Made by a program: the position numbers and the translations under genes. Positions 47,983-61,224 of a DNA stretch of 64,000 nucleotides are shown piece by piece. This stretch comes from Chlorocebus sabaeus (Eukaryota; Chordata; Mammalia; Primates; Cercopithecidae). Where the stretch lies: the NCBI RefSeq assembly GCF_047675955.1, contig NC_132916.1, forward strand, positions 73,277,481 to 73,341,480. The letters are read 5' to 3'. The notes below the pieces were generated by a model. The model was given only the letters and a program-made list of their open reading frames with translations, did not search any database and was not told the DNA's origin. Within the stretch, counting starts at the first letter, position 1; each line of letters begins with the position of its first letter.

Positions 47983-50734
47983 TTCCCAATTTCCCTTTGC
48001 CAATTCCACAAGAACAGCATTAGCGAAAAGCGTCTTGAAGGGAAAGATGTATCTCTGTGAGATGAATTAGCAGAACACAGAGCAGTTTCTCAGAAAGCTT
48101 CTCTCCAGTTTTGAACGGAAGATATTTCCTTTTTCAACATAGCCCTGTATGTGCTTCCAAATATACCTTTGCCAATTCCACAAGAACAGCCTTAGCGAAA
48201 GGCTTCTTGAAGGGAAAGATGTAACTCTGTGAGATGAATTAACAGAACACAGAGCAGTTTCTCAGAAAGCTTCTTTCCAGTTTTGAACGGAAGATATTTC
48301 CTTTTTCACCATAGCCCTCTATGGGCTTCCAAATATCCTTTGGCCAATTCCACAAGAACAGGTTTAGCGAAAGGCTTCTGCAAGGGAAAGATGTAACTCT
48401 GTGAGATGAATTAACAGAACACAGAGCAGTTTCTCAGAAAGCTTCTTTCCAGTTTTGAACGGAAGATATTTCCTTTTTCACCGTAGCCCTCTATGGGCTT
48501 CCAAATATCCCTCTGCCAATTCCACAAGAACAGCCTTAGCGAAAGGCTTCTTGAAGGGAAAGATGTAACTCTGTGAGATGAATTAACAGAACACAGAGCG
48601 GTTTCTCAGAAAGCTTCTTTCCAGTTTTGAACGGAAGATATTTCCTTTTTCACCATAGCCCTCTATGGGCTTCCAAATATCCCTTTGCCAATTCCACAAG
48701 AAGAGCCTTAGCGAAAGGCTTCTTGAAGGGAAAGATGTAACTCTGTGAGATGAATTAACAGAACACAGAGCAGTTTCTCAGAAAGCTTCTTTCCAGTTTT
48801 GAACGGAAGATATTTCCTTTTTCACCGTAGCCCTCTATGGGCTGCCAAATATCCCTTGTGCCAATTCCCCAAGAACAGCCTTAGCGAAAGGCTTCTTGAA
48901 GGGAAAGATGTAACTCTGTGAGATGAATTAACAGAACACAGAGCAGTTTCTCAGAAAGCTTCTTTCCAGTTTTGAACGGAAGATATTTCCTTTTTCACCA
49001 TAGCCCTCTATGGGCTTCCAAATATCCCTTTGCCAATTCCACAAGAACAGCCTTAGCGAAAGGCTTCTTGAAGGGAAAGATGTAACTCTGTGAGATGAAT
49101 TCACAGAACACAGAGCAGTTTCTCAGAAAGCTTCTTTCCAGTTTTGAACGGAAGATATTTCCTTTTTCACCATAGCCCTCTATGGGCTTCCAAATATCCC
49201 TTTGCCAATTCCACAAGAACAGCCTTAGCGAAAGGCTTCTTGAAGGGAAAGATGTAACTCTGTGAGATGAATTAACAGAACACAGAGCGGTTTCTCAGAA
49301 AGCTTCTTTCCATTTTGGAACGGAAGATATTTCCTTTTTCACCATAGCCCTCTATGGGCTTCCAAATATCCCTTTGCCAATTCCACAAGAACAGCCTTAG
49401 CGAAAGGCTTCTTGAAGGGAAAGATGTAACTCTGTGAGATGAATTCACAGAACACAGAGTAGTTTCTCAGAAAGCTTCTTTCCAGTTTTGAACGGAAGAT
49501 ATTTCCTTTTTCACCATAGCCCTCTATGGGCTTCCAAATATCCCTTTGCCAATTCCACAAGAACAGCCTTAGCGAAAGGCTTCTTGAAGGGAAAGATGTA
49601 ACTCTGTGAGATGAATTCACAGAACACAGAGCAGTTTCTCAGAAAGCTTCTTTCCAGTTTTGAACGGAAGATATTTCCTTTTTCACCATAGCCCTCTATG
49701 GGCTTCCAAATATCCCTTTGCCAATTCCACAAGAACAGCCTTAGCGAAAGGCTTCTTGAAGGGAAAGATGTAACTCTGTGAGATGAATTAACAGAACACA
49801 GAGCAGTTTCTCAGAAAGCTTCTTTCCATTTTGGAACGGAAGATATTTCCTTTTTCACCATAGCCCTCTATGGGCTTCCAAATATCCCTTTGCCAATTCC
49901 ACAAGAACAGCCTTAGCGAAAGGATTCTTGAAGGGAAAGATGTAACTCTGTGAGATGAATTCACAGAACACAGAGCAGTTTCTCAGAAAGCTTCTTTCCA
50001 GTTTTGAACAGAAGATATTTCCTTTTTCACCATAGCCCTCTATGGGCTTCCAAATATCCCTTTGCCAATTCCACAAGAACAGCCTTAGCGAAAGGCTTCT
50101 TGAAGGGAAAGATGTAACTCTGTGAGATGAATTCACAGAACACAGAGCAGTTTCTCAGAAAGCTTCTTTCCAGTTTTGAAAGGAAGATATTTCCTTTTTC
50201 ACCATAGCCCTCTATGGGCTTCCAAATATCCCTTTGCCAATTCCACAAGAACAGGTTTAGCGAAAGGCTTCTGCAAGGGAAAGATGTAACTCTGTGAGAT
50301 GAATTAACAGAACACAGAGCAGTTTCTCAGAAAGCTTCTTTCCAGTTTTGAACGGATGATATTTCCTTTTTCACCATAGCCCTCTATGGGCTTCCAAATA
50401 TCCCTCTGCCAATTCCACAAGAACTGCCTTAGCGAAAGGCTTCTTGAAGGGAAAGATGTAACTCTGTGAGATGAATTAACAGAACACAGAGCGGTGTCTC
50501 AGAAAGCTTCTTTCCAGTTTTGAACGGAAGATATTTTTTTTTCACCATAGCCCTCTATGGGCTTCCAAATATCCCTTTGCCAATTCCACAAGAACAGCCT
50601 TAGCGAAAGGCTTCTTGAAGGGAAAGATGTAACTCTGTGAGATGAATTAACAGAACACAGAGCAGTTTCTCAGAAAGCTTCTTTCCAGTTTTGAACGGAA
50701 GATATTTCCTTTTTCACCGTAGCCCTCTATGGGC
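47983..50734 (-). repeat. 24-mer family unit d, partial
   Basis: Starts with the TTCCCAATTT monomer and carries the same private variants as unit c up to the monomer after the 9-T run (50534-50542). From 50.56 kb on it has CACCGTAG and CCCCAAG as in 33.3 kb and 5.5 kb, so it leaves the 24-mer pattern and joins the older block. Confidence 0.7.
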
Positions 50735-53700
50735 TTCCAAATATCCCTTTGCCAATTCCCCAAGAACAGCCTTAGCGAAAGGCTTCTTGAAGGGAAAGAT
50801 GTAACTCTGTGAGATGAATTAACAGAACACAGAGCAGTTTCTCAGAAAGCTTCTTTCCAGTTTTGAACGGAAGATATTTCCTTTTTCACCATAGCCCTCT
50901 ATGGGCTTCCAAATATCCCTTTGCCAATTCCACAAGAACAGCCTTAGCGAAAGGCTTCTTGAAGGGAAAGATGTAACTCTGTGAGATGAATTAACAGAAC
51001 ACAGAGCAGTTTCTCAGAAAGCTTCTTTCCAGTTTTGAACGGAAGATATTTCCTTTTTCACCATAGCCCTCTATGGGCTTCCAAATATCCCTTTGCCAAT
51101 TCCACAAGAACAGCCTTAGCGAAAGGCTTCTTGAAGGGAAAGATGTAACTCTGTGAGATGAATTAACAGAACACAGAGCAGTTTCTCAGAAAGCTTCTTT
51201 CCATTTTGGAACGGAAGATATTTCCTTTTTCACCATAGCCCTCTATGGGCTTCCAAATATCCCTTTGCCAATTCCAGAAGAACAGCCTTAGCGAAAGGCT
51301 TCTTGAAGAGAAAGATGTAACTCTGTGAGATGAATTCACAGAACACAGAGTAGTTTCTCAGAAAGCTTCTTTCCAGTTTTGAACGGAAGATATTTCCTTT
51401 TTCACCATAGCCCTCTATGGGCTTCCAAATATCCCTTTGCCAATTCCACAAGAACAGCCTTAGCGAAAGGCTTCTTGAAGGGAAAGATGTAACTCTGTGA
51501 GATGAATTCACAGAACAAAGAGCAGTTTCTCAGAAAGCTTCTTTCCAGTTTTGAACGGAAGATATTTCCTTTTTCACCATAGCCCTCTATGGGCTTCCAA
51601 ATATCCCTTTGCCAATTCCACAAGAACAGCCTTAGCGAAAGGCTTCTTGAAGGGAAAGATGTATCTCTGTGAGATGAATTAACAGAACACAGAGCGGTTT
51701 CTCAGAAAGCTTCTTTCCAGTTTTGAACGGAAGATATTTCCTTTTTCACCATAGCCCTCTAAGGGCTTCCAAATATCCCTTTGCCAATTCCACAAGAAAA
51801 GCCTTAGCGAAAGGCTTCTTGAAGGGAAAGATGTAACTCTGTGAGATGAATTAACAGAACACAGAGCAGTTTCTCAGAAAGCTTCTTTCCAGTTTTGAAC
51901 GGAAGATATTTCCTTTTTCACCATAGCCCTCTATGGGCTTCCAAATATCCCTCTGCCAATTTCACAAGAACAGCCTTAGCGAAAGGCTTCTTGAAGGGAA
52001 AGATGTAACTCTGTGAGATGAATTAACAGAACACAGAGCAGTTTCTCAGAAAGCTTCTTTCCAGTTTTGAACGGAAGATATTTCCTTTTTCACCATAGCC
52101 CTCTATGGGCTTCCAAATATCCCTTTGCCAATTCCACAAGAACAGCCTTAGCGAAAGGCTTCTTGAAGGGAAAGATGTAACTCTGTGAGATGAATTAACA
52201 GAACACAGAGCAGTTTCTCAGAAAGCTTCTTTACAGTTTTGAACGGAAGATATTTCCTTTTTCACCGTAGCCCTCTATGGGCTTCCAAATATCCCTTTGC
52301 CAATTCCACAAGAACAGCCTTAGCGAAAGGCTTCTTGAAGGGAAAGATGTAACTCTGTGAGATGAATTAACAGAACACAGAGCAGTTTCTCAGAAAGCTT
52401 CTTCCAGTTTTGAACGGAAGATATTTCCTTTTTCACCATAGCCCTCTATGGGCTTCCAAATATCCCTTTTCCAATTCCACAAGAACAGCCTTAGCGAAAG
52501 GCTTCGTGAAGGGAAAGATGAAACTCTGTGAGATGAATTAACAGAACACAGAGCAGTTTCTCAGAAATCTTCTTTCCAGTTTTGAACGGAAGATATTTCC
52601 TTTTTCACCATAGCCCTCTATGGGCTTCCAAATATCCCTTTGCCAATTCCACAAGAACAGCCTTAGCGAAAATCTTCTTGAAGGGAAAGATGTAACTCTG
52701 TGAGATGAATTAACAGAACACAGAGCAGTTTCTCAGAAAGCTTCTTTCCAGTTTTGAACGGAAGATATTTCCTTTTTCACCATAGCCCTCTATTAGCTTC
52801 CAAATATCCCTTTGCCTATTCCACAAGAACAGCCTTAGCGAAAGGCTTCTTGAAGGGAAAGATGTAACTCTGTGAGATGAATTAACAGAACACTTAGCAG
52901 TTTCTCAGAAAGATTCTTTCCAGTTTTGAACAGAAGATATTTCCTTTTTCACCGTAGCCCTCTAAGGGCTTCCAAATATCCCTTTGCCAATTCCCCAAGA
53001 ACAGCCTTAGCGAAAGGCGTCTTGAAGGGAAAGATGTAACACTGTGAGATGAATTAACAGAACACAGAGCAGTTTCTCAGAAAGCTTGTTTCCAGTTTTG
53101 AACGGAAGATATTTCCTTTTTCACCATAGCCCTCTATGGGCTTCCAAATATCCCTTTGCCAATTCCCCAAGAACAGCCTTAGCGAAAGGCTTCTTGAAGG
53201 GAAAGATGTAATTCTGTGAGATGAATTCACAGAACACAGAGCAGTTTCTCAGAAAGCTTCTTTCCAGTTTTGAACGGAAGATATTTCCTTTTTCACCATA
53301 GCCCTCTATGGGCTTCCAAATATCCCTTTGCCAATTCCACAAGAACAGCCTTAGCGAAAGGCTTCTTGAAGGGAAAGATGTAACTCTGTGAGATGAATTA
53401 ACAGAACACAGAGCAGTTTCTCAGAAAGCTTCTTTCCAGTTTTGAACAGAAGATATTTCCTTTTTCACCATAGCCCTCTATGGGCTTCCAAATATCCCTT
53501 TGCCAATTCCACAAGAACAGCCTTAGAGAAAGGCTTCTTGAAGGGAAAGATGTAACTCTGTGAGATGAATTAACAGAACACAGAGCAGTTTCTCAGAAAG
53601 CTTCTTTCCAGTTTTGAACGGAAGATATTTCCTTTTTCACCATAGCCCTCTATGGGCTTCCAAATATCCCTTTGCCAATTCCACAAGAACAGCCTTAGCG

Positions 53701-54345
53701 AAAGGCTTCTTGAAGGGAAAGATGTAACTCGGTGAGATGAATTAACAGAACACAGAGCAGTTTCTCAAAAAGCTTCTTTCCAGTTTTGAACGGAAGATAT
53801 TTCCTTTTTCACCATAGCCCTCTATGGGCTTCCAAATATCCCTTTGCCAATTCCACAAGAACAGCCTTAGCGAAAGGCTTCTTGAAGGGAAAGATGTAAC
53901 TCTGTGAGATGAATTCACAGAACACAGAGCAGTTTCTCAGAAAGCTTCTTTCCATTTTGGAACGGAAGATATTTCCTTTTTCACCATAGCCCTCTATGGG
54001 CTTCCAAATATCCCTTTGCCAATTCCACAAGAACAGCCTTAGCGAAAGGATTCTTGAAGGGAAAGATGTAACTCTGTGAGATGAATTCACAGAACACAGA
54101 GCAGTTTCTCAGAAAGCTTCTTTCCAGTTTTGAACGGAAGATATTTCCTGTTTCACCATAGCCCTCTATGGGCTTCCAAATATCCCTTTGCCAATTCCAC
54201 AAGAACAGCCTTAGCGAAAGGCTTCTTGAAGGGAAAGATGTAACTCTGTGAGATGAATTCACAGAACACAGAGCAGTTTCTCAGAAAGCTTCTTTCCAGT
54301 TTTGAACGGAAGATATTTCCTTTTTCACCATAGCCCTCTATGGGC
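50735..54345 (-). repeat. Older block, counterpart of 5503-9113
   Basis: Shares with 5503-9113, at offset 45,232, the order CCAGAAG, GAAGAGAAAG, TATCTCTG, CTAAGGG, TTTCACAAG, TTTACAGTT, the CTTCTTCCAG deletion, GATGAAAC, GAAAATCTTC, GGCGTCTT (53016), TAATTCTG, TTAGAGAAAGG, CTCAAAAAG, CCATTTTGG and AGGATTC. Private changes include AACAAAGAG near 51516, GAAAAGCC near 51797, CACTTAGC near 52892 and CTCGGTGAG near 53729. The CTATTAGC variant near 52793 is otherwise seen only at the ends of the two 77-mer copies. Confidence 0.75.
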
Positions 54346-56925
54346 TTACAAATATCCTTTGGCCAATTCCACAAGAACAGGTTTAGCGAAAGGCTTCTGC
54401 AAGGGAAAGATGTAACTCTGTGAGATGAATTAACAGAACACAGAGCAGTTTCTCAGAAAGCTTCTTTCCAGTTTTGAACGGAAGATATTTCCTTTTTCAC
54501 CATAGCCCTCTATGGGCTTCCAAATATCCCTCTGCCAATTCCACAAGAACAGCCTTAGCGAAAGGCTTCTTGAAGGGAAAGATTTAACTCTGTGAGATGA
54601 ATTAACAGAACACAGAGCGGTTTCTCAGAAAGCTTCTTTCCAGTTTTGAACGGAAGATATTTCCTTTTTCACCATAACCCTCTATGGGCTTCCAAATATC
54701 CCTTTGCCAATTCCACAAGAACAGCCTTAGCGAAAGGCTTCTTGAAGGGAAAGATGTAACTCTGTGAGATGAATTAACAGAACACAGAGCAGTTTCTCAG
54801 AAAGCTTCTTTCCAGTTTTGAACGGAAGATATTTCCTTTTTCACCGTAGCCCTCTATGGGCTTCCAAATATCCCTTTGCCAATTCCCCAAGAACAGCCTT
54901 AGCGAAAGGCTTCTTGAAGGGAAAGATGTAACTCTGTGAGATGAATTAACAGAACACAGAGCAGTTTCTCAGAAAGCTTCTTTCCAGTTTTGAACGGAAG
55001 ATATTTCCTTTTTTACCATAGCCCTCTATGGGCTTCCAAATATCCCTTTGCCAATTCCACAAGAACAGCCTTAGCGAAAGGCTTCTTGAAGGGAAAGATG
55101 TAACTCTGTGAGATGAATTAACAGAACACAGAGCAGTTTCTCAGAAAGCTTCTTTCCAGTTTTGAACGGAAGATATTTCCTTTTTCACCATAGCCCTCTA
55201 TGGGCTTCCAAATATCCCTTTGCCAATTCCACAAGAACAGCCTTAGCGAAAGGCTTCTTGAAGGGAAAGATGTACCTCTGTGAGATGAATTCACAGAACA
55301 CAGAGCAGTTTCTCAGAAAGCTTCTTTCCAGTTTTGAACGGAAGATATTTCCTTTTTCACCATAGCCCTCTATGGGCTTCCAAATATCCCTTTGCCAATT
55401 CCACAAGAACAGGTTTAGCGAAAGGCTTCTGCAAGGGAAAGATGTAACTCTGTGAGATGAATTAACAGAACACAGAGCAGTTTCTCAGAAAGCTTCTTTC
55501 CAGTTTTGAACGGAAGATATTTCCTTTTTGACCATAGCCCTCTATGGGCTTCCAAATATCCCTCTGCCAATTCCACAAGAACAGCCTTAGCGAAAGGCTT
55601 CTTGAAGGGAAAGATGTAACTCTGTGAGATGAATTAACAGAACACAGAGCAGTTTCTCAGAAAGCTTCTTTCCAGTTTTGAACGGAAGATATTTCCTTTT
55701 TCACCGTAGCCCTCTATGGGCTTCCAAATATCCCTTTGCCAATTCCACAAGAACAGCCTTAGCGAAAGGCTTCTTGAAGGGAAAGATGTAACTCTGTGAG
55801 ATGAATTAACAGAACACAGAGCAGTTTCTCAGAAAGCTTCTTTCCAGTTTTGAACGGAAGATATTTCCTTTTTCACCATAGCCCTCTATGGGCTTCCAAA
55901 TATCCCTTTGCCAATTCCACAAGAACAGCCTTAGCGAAAGGCTTCTTGAAGGGAAAGATGTAACTCTGTGAGATGAATTAACAGAACACAGAGCAGTTTC
56001 TCAGAAAGCTTCTTTCCAGTATTGAACGGAAGATATTTCCTTTTTCACCATAGCCCTCTATGGGCTTCCAAATATCCCTTTGCCAATTCCACAAGAACAG
56101 CCTTAGCGAAAGGCTTCTTGAAGGGAAAGATGTAACTCTGTGAGATGAATTAACAGAACACAGAGCAGTTTCTCAGAAAGCTTCTTTCCAGTTTTGAACG
56201 GAAGATATTTCCTTTTTCACCATAGCCCTCTATGGGCTTCCAAATATCCCTTTGCCAATTCCACAAGAACAGCCTTAGCGAAAGGCTTCTTGAAGGGAAA
56301 GATGTACCTCTGTGAGATGAATTCACAGAACACAGAGCAGTTTCTCAGAAAGCTTCTTTCCAGTTTTGAAAGGAAGATATTTCCTTTTTCACCATAGCCC
56401 TCTATGGGCTTCCAAATATCCCTTTGCCAATTCCACAAGAACAGGTTTAGCGAAAGGCTTCTGCAAGGGAAAGATGTAACTCTGTGAGATGAATTAACAG
56501 AACACAGAGCAGTTTCTCAGAAAGCTTCTTTCCAGTTTTGAACGGAACATATTTCCTTTTTGACCATAGCCCTCTATGGGCTTCCAAATATCCCTCTGCC
56601 AATTCCACAAGAACAGCCTTAGCGAAAGGCTTCTTGAAGGGAAAGATGTAACTCTGTGAGATGAATTAACAGAACACAGAGCAGTTTCTCAGAAAGCTTC
56701 TTTCCAGTTTTGAACGGAAGATATTTCCTTTTTCACCGTAGCCCTCTATGGGCTTCCAAATATCCCTTTGCCAATTCCACAAGAACAGCCTTAGCGAAAG
56801 GCTTCTTGAAGGGAAAGATGTAACTCTGTGAGATGAATTAACAGAACACAGAGCAGTTTCTCAGAAAGCTTCTTTCCAGTTTTGAACGGAAGATATTTCC
56901 TTTTTCACCATAGCCCTCTATGGGC
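54346..56925 (-). repeat. Fifteen-monomer block with six-monomer periodicity
   Basis: The left part repeats the CTTTGGCC, GATTTAAC, CATAACCC series seen at position 1 and at 11.7 kb. Then the TACCTCTG monomer occurs at about 55273 and 56305, and GACCATAG at 55528 and 56560, both pairs 1,032 bp (six monomers) apart. GAACATATT near 56546 is private. The same six-monomer pair recurs inside the 25-mer units that follow. Confidence 0.7.
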
Positions 56926-59900
56926 TTCCAAATATCCCTTTGCCAATTCCACAAGAACACCCTTAGCGAAAGGCTTCTTGAAGGGAAAGATGTAACTCTG
57001 TGAGATGAATTAACAGAACACAGAGCAGTTTCTCAGAAAGCTTCTTTCCAGTATTGAACGGAAGATATTTCCTTTTTCACCATAGCCCTCTATGGGCTTC
57101 CAAATATCCCTTTGCCAATTCCACAAGAACAGCCTTAGCGAAAGGCTTCTTGAAGGGAAAGATGTAACTCCGTGAGATGAATTAACAGAACACAGAGCAG
57201 TTTCTCAGAAAGCTTCTTTCCAGTTTTGAACGGAAGATATTTCCTTTTTCACCATAGCCCTCTATGGGCTTCCAAATATCCCTTTGCCAATTCCACAAGA
57301 ACAGCCTTAGCGAAAGGCTTCTTGAAGGGAAAGATGTAACTCTGTGAGATGAATTAACAGAACACAGAGCAGTTTCTCACAAAGCTTCTTTCCAGTTTTG
57401 AACGGAAGATATTTCCTTTTTCACCGTAGCCCTCTATGGGCTTCCAAATATCCCTTTTCCAATTCCACAAGAACAGCCTTAGTGAAAGGCTTCTTGAAGG
57501 GAAAGATGTAACTCTGTGAGATGAATTAACAGAACACAGAGCAGTTTCTCAGAAAGCTTCTTTCCAGTTTTGAACGGAAGATATTTCCTTTTTCACCATA
57601 GCCCTCTAGGGGCTTCCAAATATCCCTTTTCCAATTCCACAAAAACAGCCTTAGCGAAAGGCTTCTTGAAGGGAAAGATGTAACTCTGTGAGATGAATTC
57701 ACAGAACACAGAGCAGTTTCTCAGAAAGCTTCTTTCCAGTTTTGAACGGAAGATATTTCCTTTTTCACCATAGCCCTCTATGGGCTTCCAAATATCCCTT
57801 TGCCAATTCCACAAGAACAGCCTTAGCGAAAGGCTTCTTGAAGGGAAAGATGTAACTCTGTGAGATGAATTTACAGAACACAGAGCAGTTTCCAGAAAGC
57901 TTCTTTCCATTTTGGAACGGAAGATATTTCCTTTTTCACCATAGCCCTCTATGGGCTTCCAAATATCCCTTTGCCAATTCCACAAGAACAGCCTTAGCGA
58001 AAGGCTTCTTGAAGGGAAAGATGTAACTCTGTGAGATGAATTAACAGAACACAGAGCAGTTTCTCAGAAAGCTTCTTTCCAGTTTTGAACAAAAGATATT
58101 TCCTTTTTCACCATAGCCCTCTATGGGCTTCCAAATATCCCTTTGCCAATTCCACAAGAACAGCCTTAGCGAAAGGCTTCTTGAAGGGAAAGATGTAACT
58201 CTGTGAGATGAATTAACAGAACACAGAGCAGTTTCTCACAAAGCTTCTTTCCAGTTTTGAACGGAAGATATTTCCTTTTTCACCGTAGCCCTCTATGGGC
58301 TTCCAAATATCCCTTTGCCAATTCCACAAGAACAGCCTTAGCGAAAGGCTTCTTGAAGGGAAAGATGTACCTCTGTGAGATGAATTCACAGAACACAGAG
58401 CAGTTTCTCAGAAAGCTTCTTTCCAGTTTTGAACGGAAGATATTTCCTTTTTCACCATAGCCCTCTATGGGCTTCCAAATATCCCTTTGCCAATTCCACA
58501 AGAACAGGTTTAGCGAAAGGCTTCTGCAAGGGAAAGATGTAACTCTGTGAGATGAATTAACAGAACACAGAGCAGTTTCTCAGAAAGCTTCTTTCCAGTT
58601 TTGAACGGAAGATATTTCCTTTTTGACCATAGCCCTCTATGGGCTTCCAAATATCCCTCTGCCAATTCCACAAGAACAGCCTTAGCGAAAGGCTTCTTGA
58701 AGGGAAAGATGTAACTCTGTGAGATGAATTAACAGAACACAGAGCAGTTTCTCAGAAAGCTTCTTTCCAGTTTTGAACGGAAGATATTTCCTTTTTCACC
58801 GTAGCCCTCTATGGGCTTCCAAATATCCCTTTGCCAATTCCACAAGAACAGCCTTAGCGAAAGGCTTCTTGAAGGGAAAGATGTAACTCTGTGAGATGAA
58901 TTAACAGAACACAGAGCAGTTTCTCAGAAAGCTTCTTTCCAGTTTTGAACGGAAGATATTTCCTTTTTCACCATAGCCCTCTATGGGCTTCCAAATATCC
59001 CTTTGCCAATTCCACAAGAACAGCCTTAGCGAAAGGCTTCTTGAAGGGAAAGATGTAACTCTGTGAGATGAATTAACAGAACACAGAGCAGTTTCTCAGA
59101 AAGCTTCTTTCCAGTATTGAACGGAAGATATTTCCTTTTTCACCATAGCCCTCTATGGGCTTCCAAATATCCCTTTGCCAATTCCACAAGAACAGCCTTA
59201 GCGAAAGGCTTCTTGAAGGGAAAGATGTAACTCTGTGAGATGAATTAACAGAACACAGAGCAGTTTCTCAGAAAGCTTCTTTCCAGTTTTGAACGGAAGA
59301 TATTTCCTTTTTCACCATAGCCCTCTATGGGCTTCCAAATATCCCTTTGCCAATTCCACAAGAACAGCCTTAGCGAAAGGCTTCTTGAAGGGAAAGATGT
59401 ACCTCTGTGAGATGAATTCACAGAACACAGAGCAGTTTCTCAGAAAGCTTCTTTCCAGTTTTGAAAGGAAGATATTTCCTTTTTCACCATAGCCCTCTAT
59501 GGGCTTCCAAATATCCCTTTGCCAATTCCACAAGAACAGGTTTAGCGAAAGGCTTCTGCAAGGGAAAGATGTAACTCTGTGAGATGAATTAACAGAACAC
59601 AGAGCAGTTTCTCAGAAAGCTTCTTTCCAGTATTGAACGGAAGATATTTCCTTTTTCACCATAGCCCTCTATGGGCTTCCAAATATCCCTTTGCCAATTC
59701 CACAAGAACAGCCTTAGCGAAAGGCTTCTTGAAGGGAAAGATGTAACTCCGTGAGATGAATTAACAGAACACAGAGCAGTTTCTCAGAAAGCTTCTTTCG
59801 ATTTTGGAACGGAAGATATTTCCTTTTTCACCATAGCCCTCTATGGGCTTCCAAATATCCCTTTGCCAATTCCACAAGAACAGCCTTAGCGAAAGGCTTC

Positions 59901-61224
59901 TTGAAGAGAAAGATGTAACTCTGTGAGATGAATTCACAGAACACAGAGTAGTTTCTCAGAAAGCTTCTTTCCACTTTTGAACGGAAGATATTTCCTTTTT
60001 CACCATAGCCCTCGATGGGCTTCCAAATATCCCTTTGCCAATTCCACAAGAACAGCCTTAGCGAAAGGCTTCTTGAAGGGAAAGATGTAACTCTGTGAGA
60101 TGAATTCACAGAACACAGAGCAGTTTCTCAGAAAGCTTCTTTCCAGTTTTGAACGGAAGATATTTCCTTTTTCACCATAGCCCTCTATGGGCTTCCAAAT
60201 ATCCCTTTGCCAATTCCACAAGAACAGCCTTAGCGAAAGGCTTCTTGAAGGGAAAGATGTAACTCTGTGAGATGAATTCACAGAACACAGAGCAGTTTCT
60301 CAGAAAGCTTCTTTACAGTTTTGAACGGAAGATATTTCCTTTTTCACCATAGCCCTCTATGGGCTTCCAAATATCCCTTTGCCAATTCCACAAGAACAGC
60401 CTTAGCGAAAGGCTTCTTGAAGGGAGAGATGTAACTCTGTGAGATGAATTTACAGAACACAGAGCAGTTTCTCAGAAAGCTTCTTTCCATTTTGGAACGG
60501 AAGATATTTCCTTTTTCACCATAGCCCTCTATGGGCTTCCAAATATCCCTTTGCCAATTCCACAAGAACAGACTTAGCGAAAGGCTTCTTGAAGGGAAAG
60601 ATGTAACTCTGTGAGATGAATTCACAGAACACAGAGCAGTTTCTCAGAAAGCTTCTTTCCAGTTTTGAACGGAAGATATTTCCTTTTTCACCATAGCCCT
60701 CTATGGGCTTCCAAATATCCCTTTGCCAATTCCACAAGAACAGCCTTAGCGAAAGGCTTCTTGAAGGGAAAGATGTAACTCTGTGAGATGAATTAACAGA
60801 ACACAGAGCAGTTTCTCACAAAGCTTCTTTCCAGTTTTGAACGGAAGATATTTCCTTTTTCACCGTAGCCCTCTATGGGCTTCCAAATATCCCTTTTCCA
60901 ATTCCACAAGAACAGCCTTAGCGAAAGGCTTCTTGAAGGGAAAGATGTAACTCTGTGAGATGAATTAACAGAACACAGAGCAGTTTCTCAGAAAGCTTCT
61001 TTCCAGTTTTGAACGGAAGATATTTCCTTTTTCACCATAGCCCTCTAGGGGCTTCCAAATATCCCTTTTCCAATTCCACAAAAACAGCCTTAGCGAAAGG
61101 CTTCTTGAAGGGAAAGATGTAACTCTGTGAGATGAATTCACAGAACACAGAGCAGTTTCTCAGAAAGCTTCTTTCCAGTTTTGAACGGAAGATATTTCCT
61201 TTTTCACCATAGCCCTCTATGGGC
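56926..61224 (-). repeat. 25-monomer higher-order unit, copy 1 (4,299 bp)
   Basis: Defined from the monomer containing AACACCCTTAG. Markers repeat 4,299 bp later: the AACACCC monomer (56926 and 61225), CTCCGTGAG (57169 and 61468), the TTTCCAGAAAG deletion (57890 and 62189), GAACAAAAG (58088 and 62387), TACCTCTG (58368 and 62667) and CAGTATTG (59112 and 63411). 25 x 172 minus the one-base deletion is 4,299. The right part (59.6-60.8 kb) resembles 13.9-14.7 kb of the 77-mer (CGATTTTGG, GAAGAGAAAG, CCACTTTT, CTCGATGGG). Confidence 0.8.
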
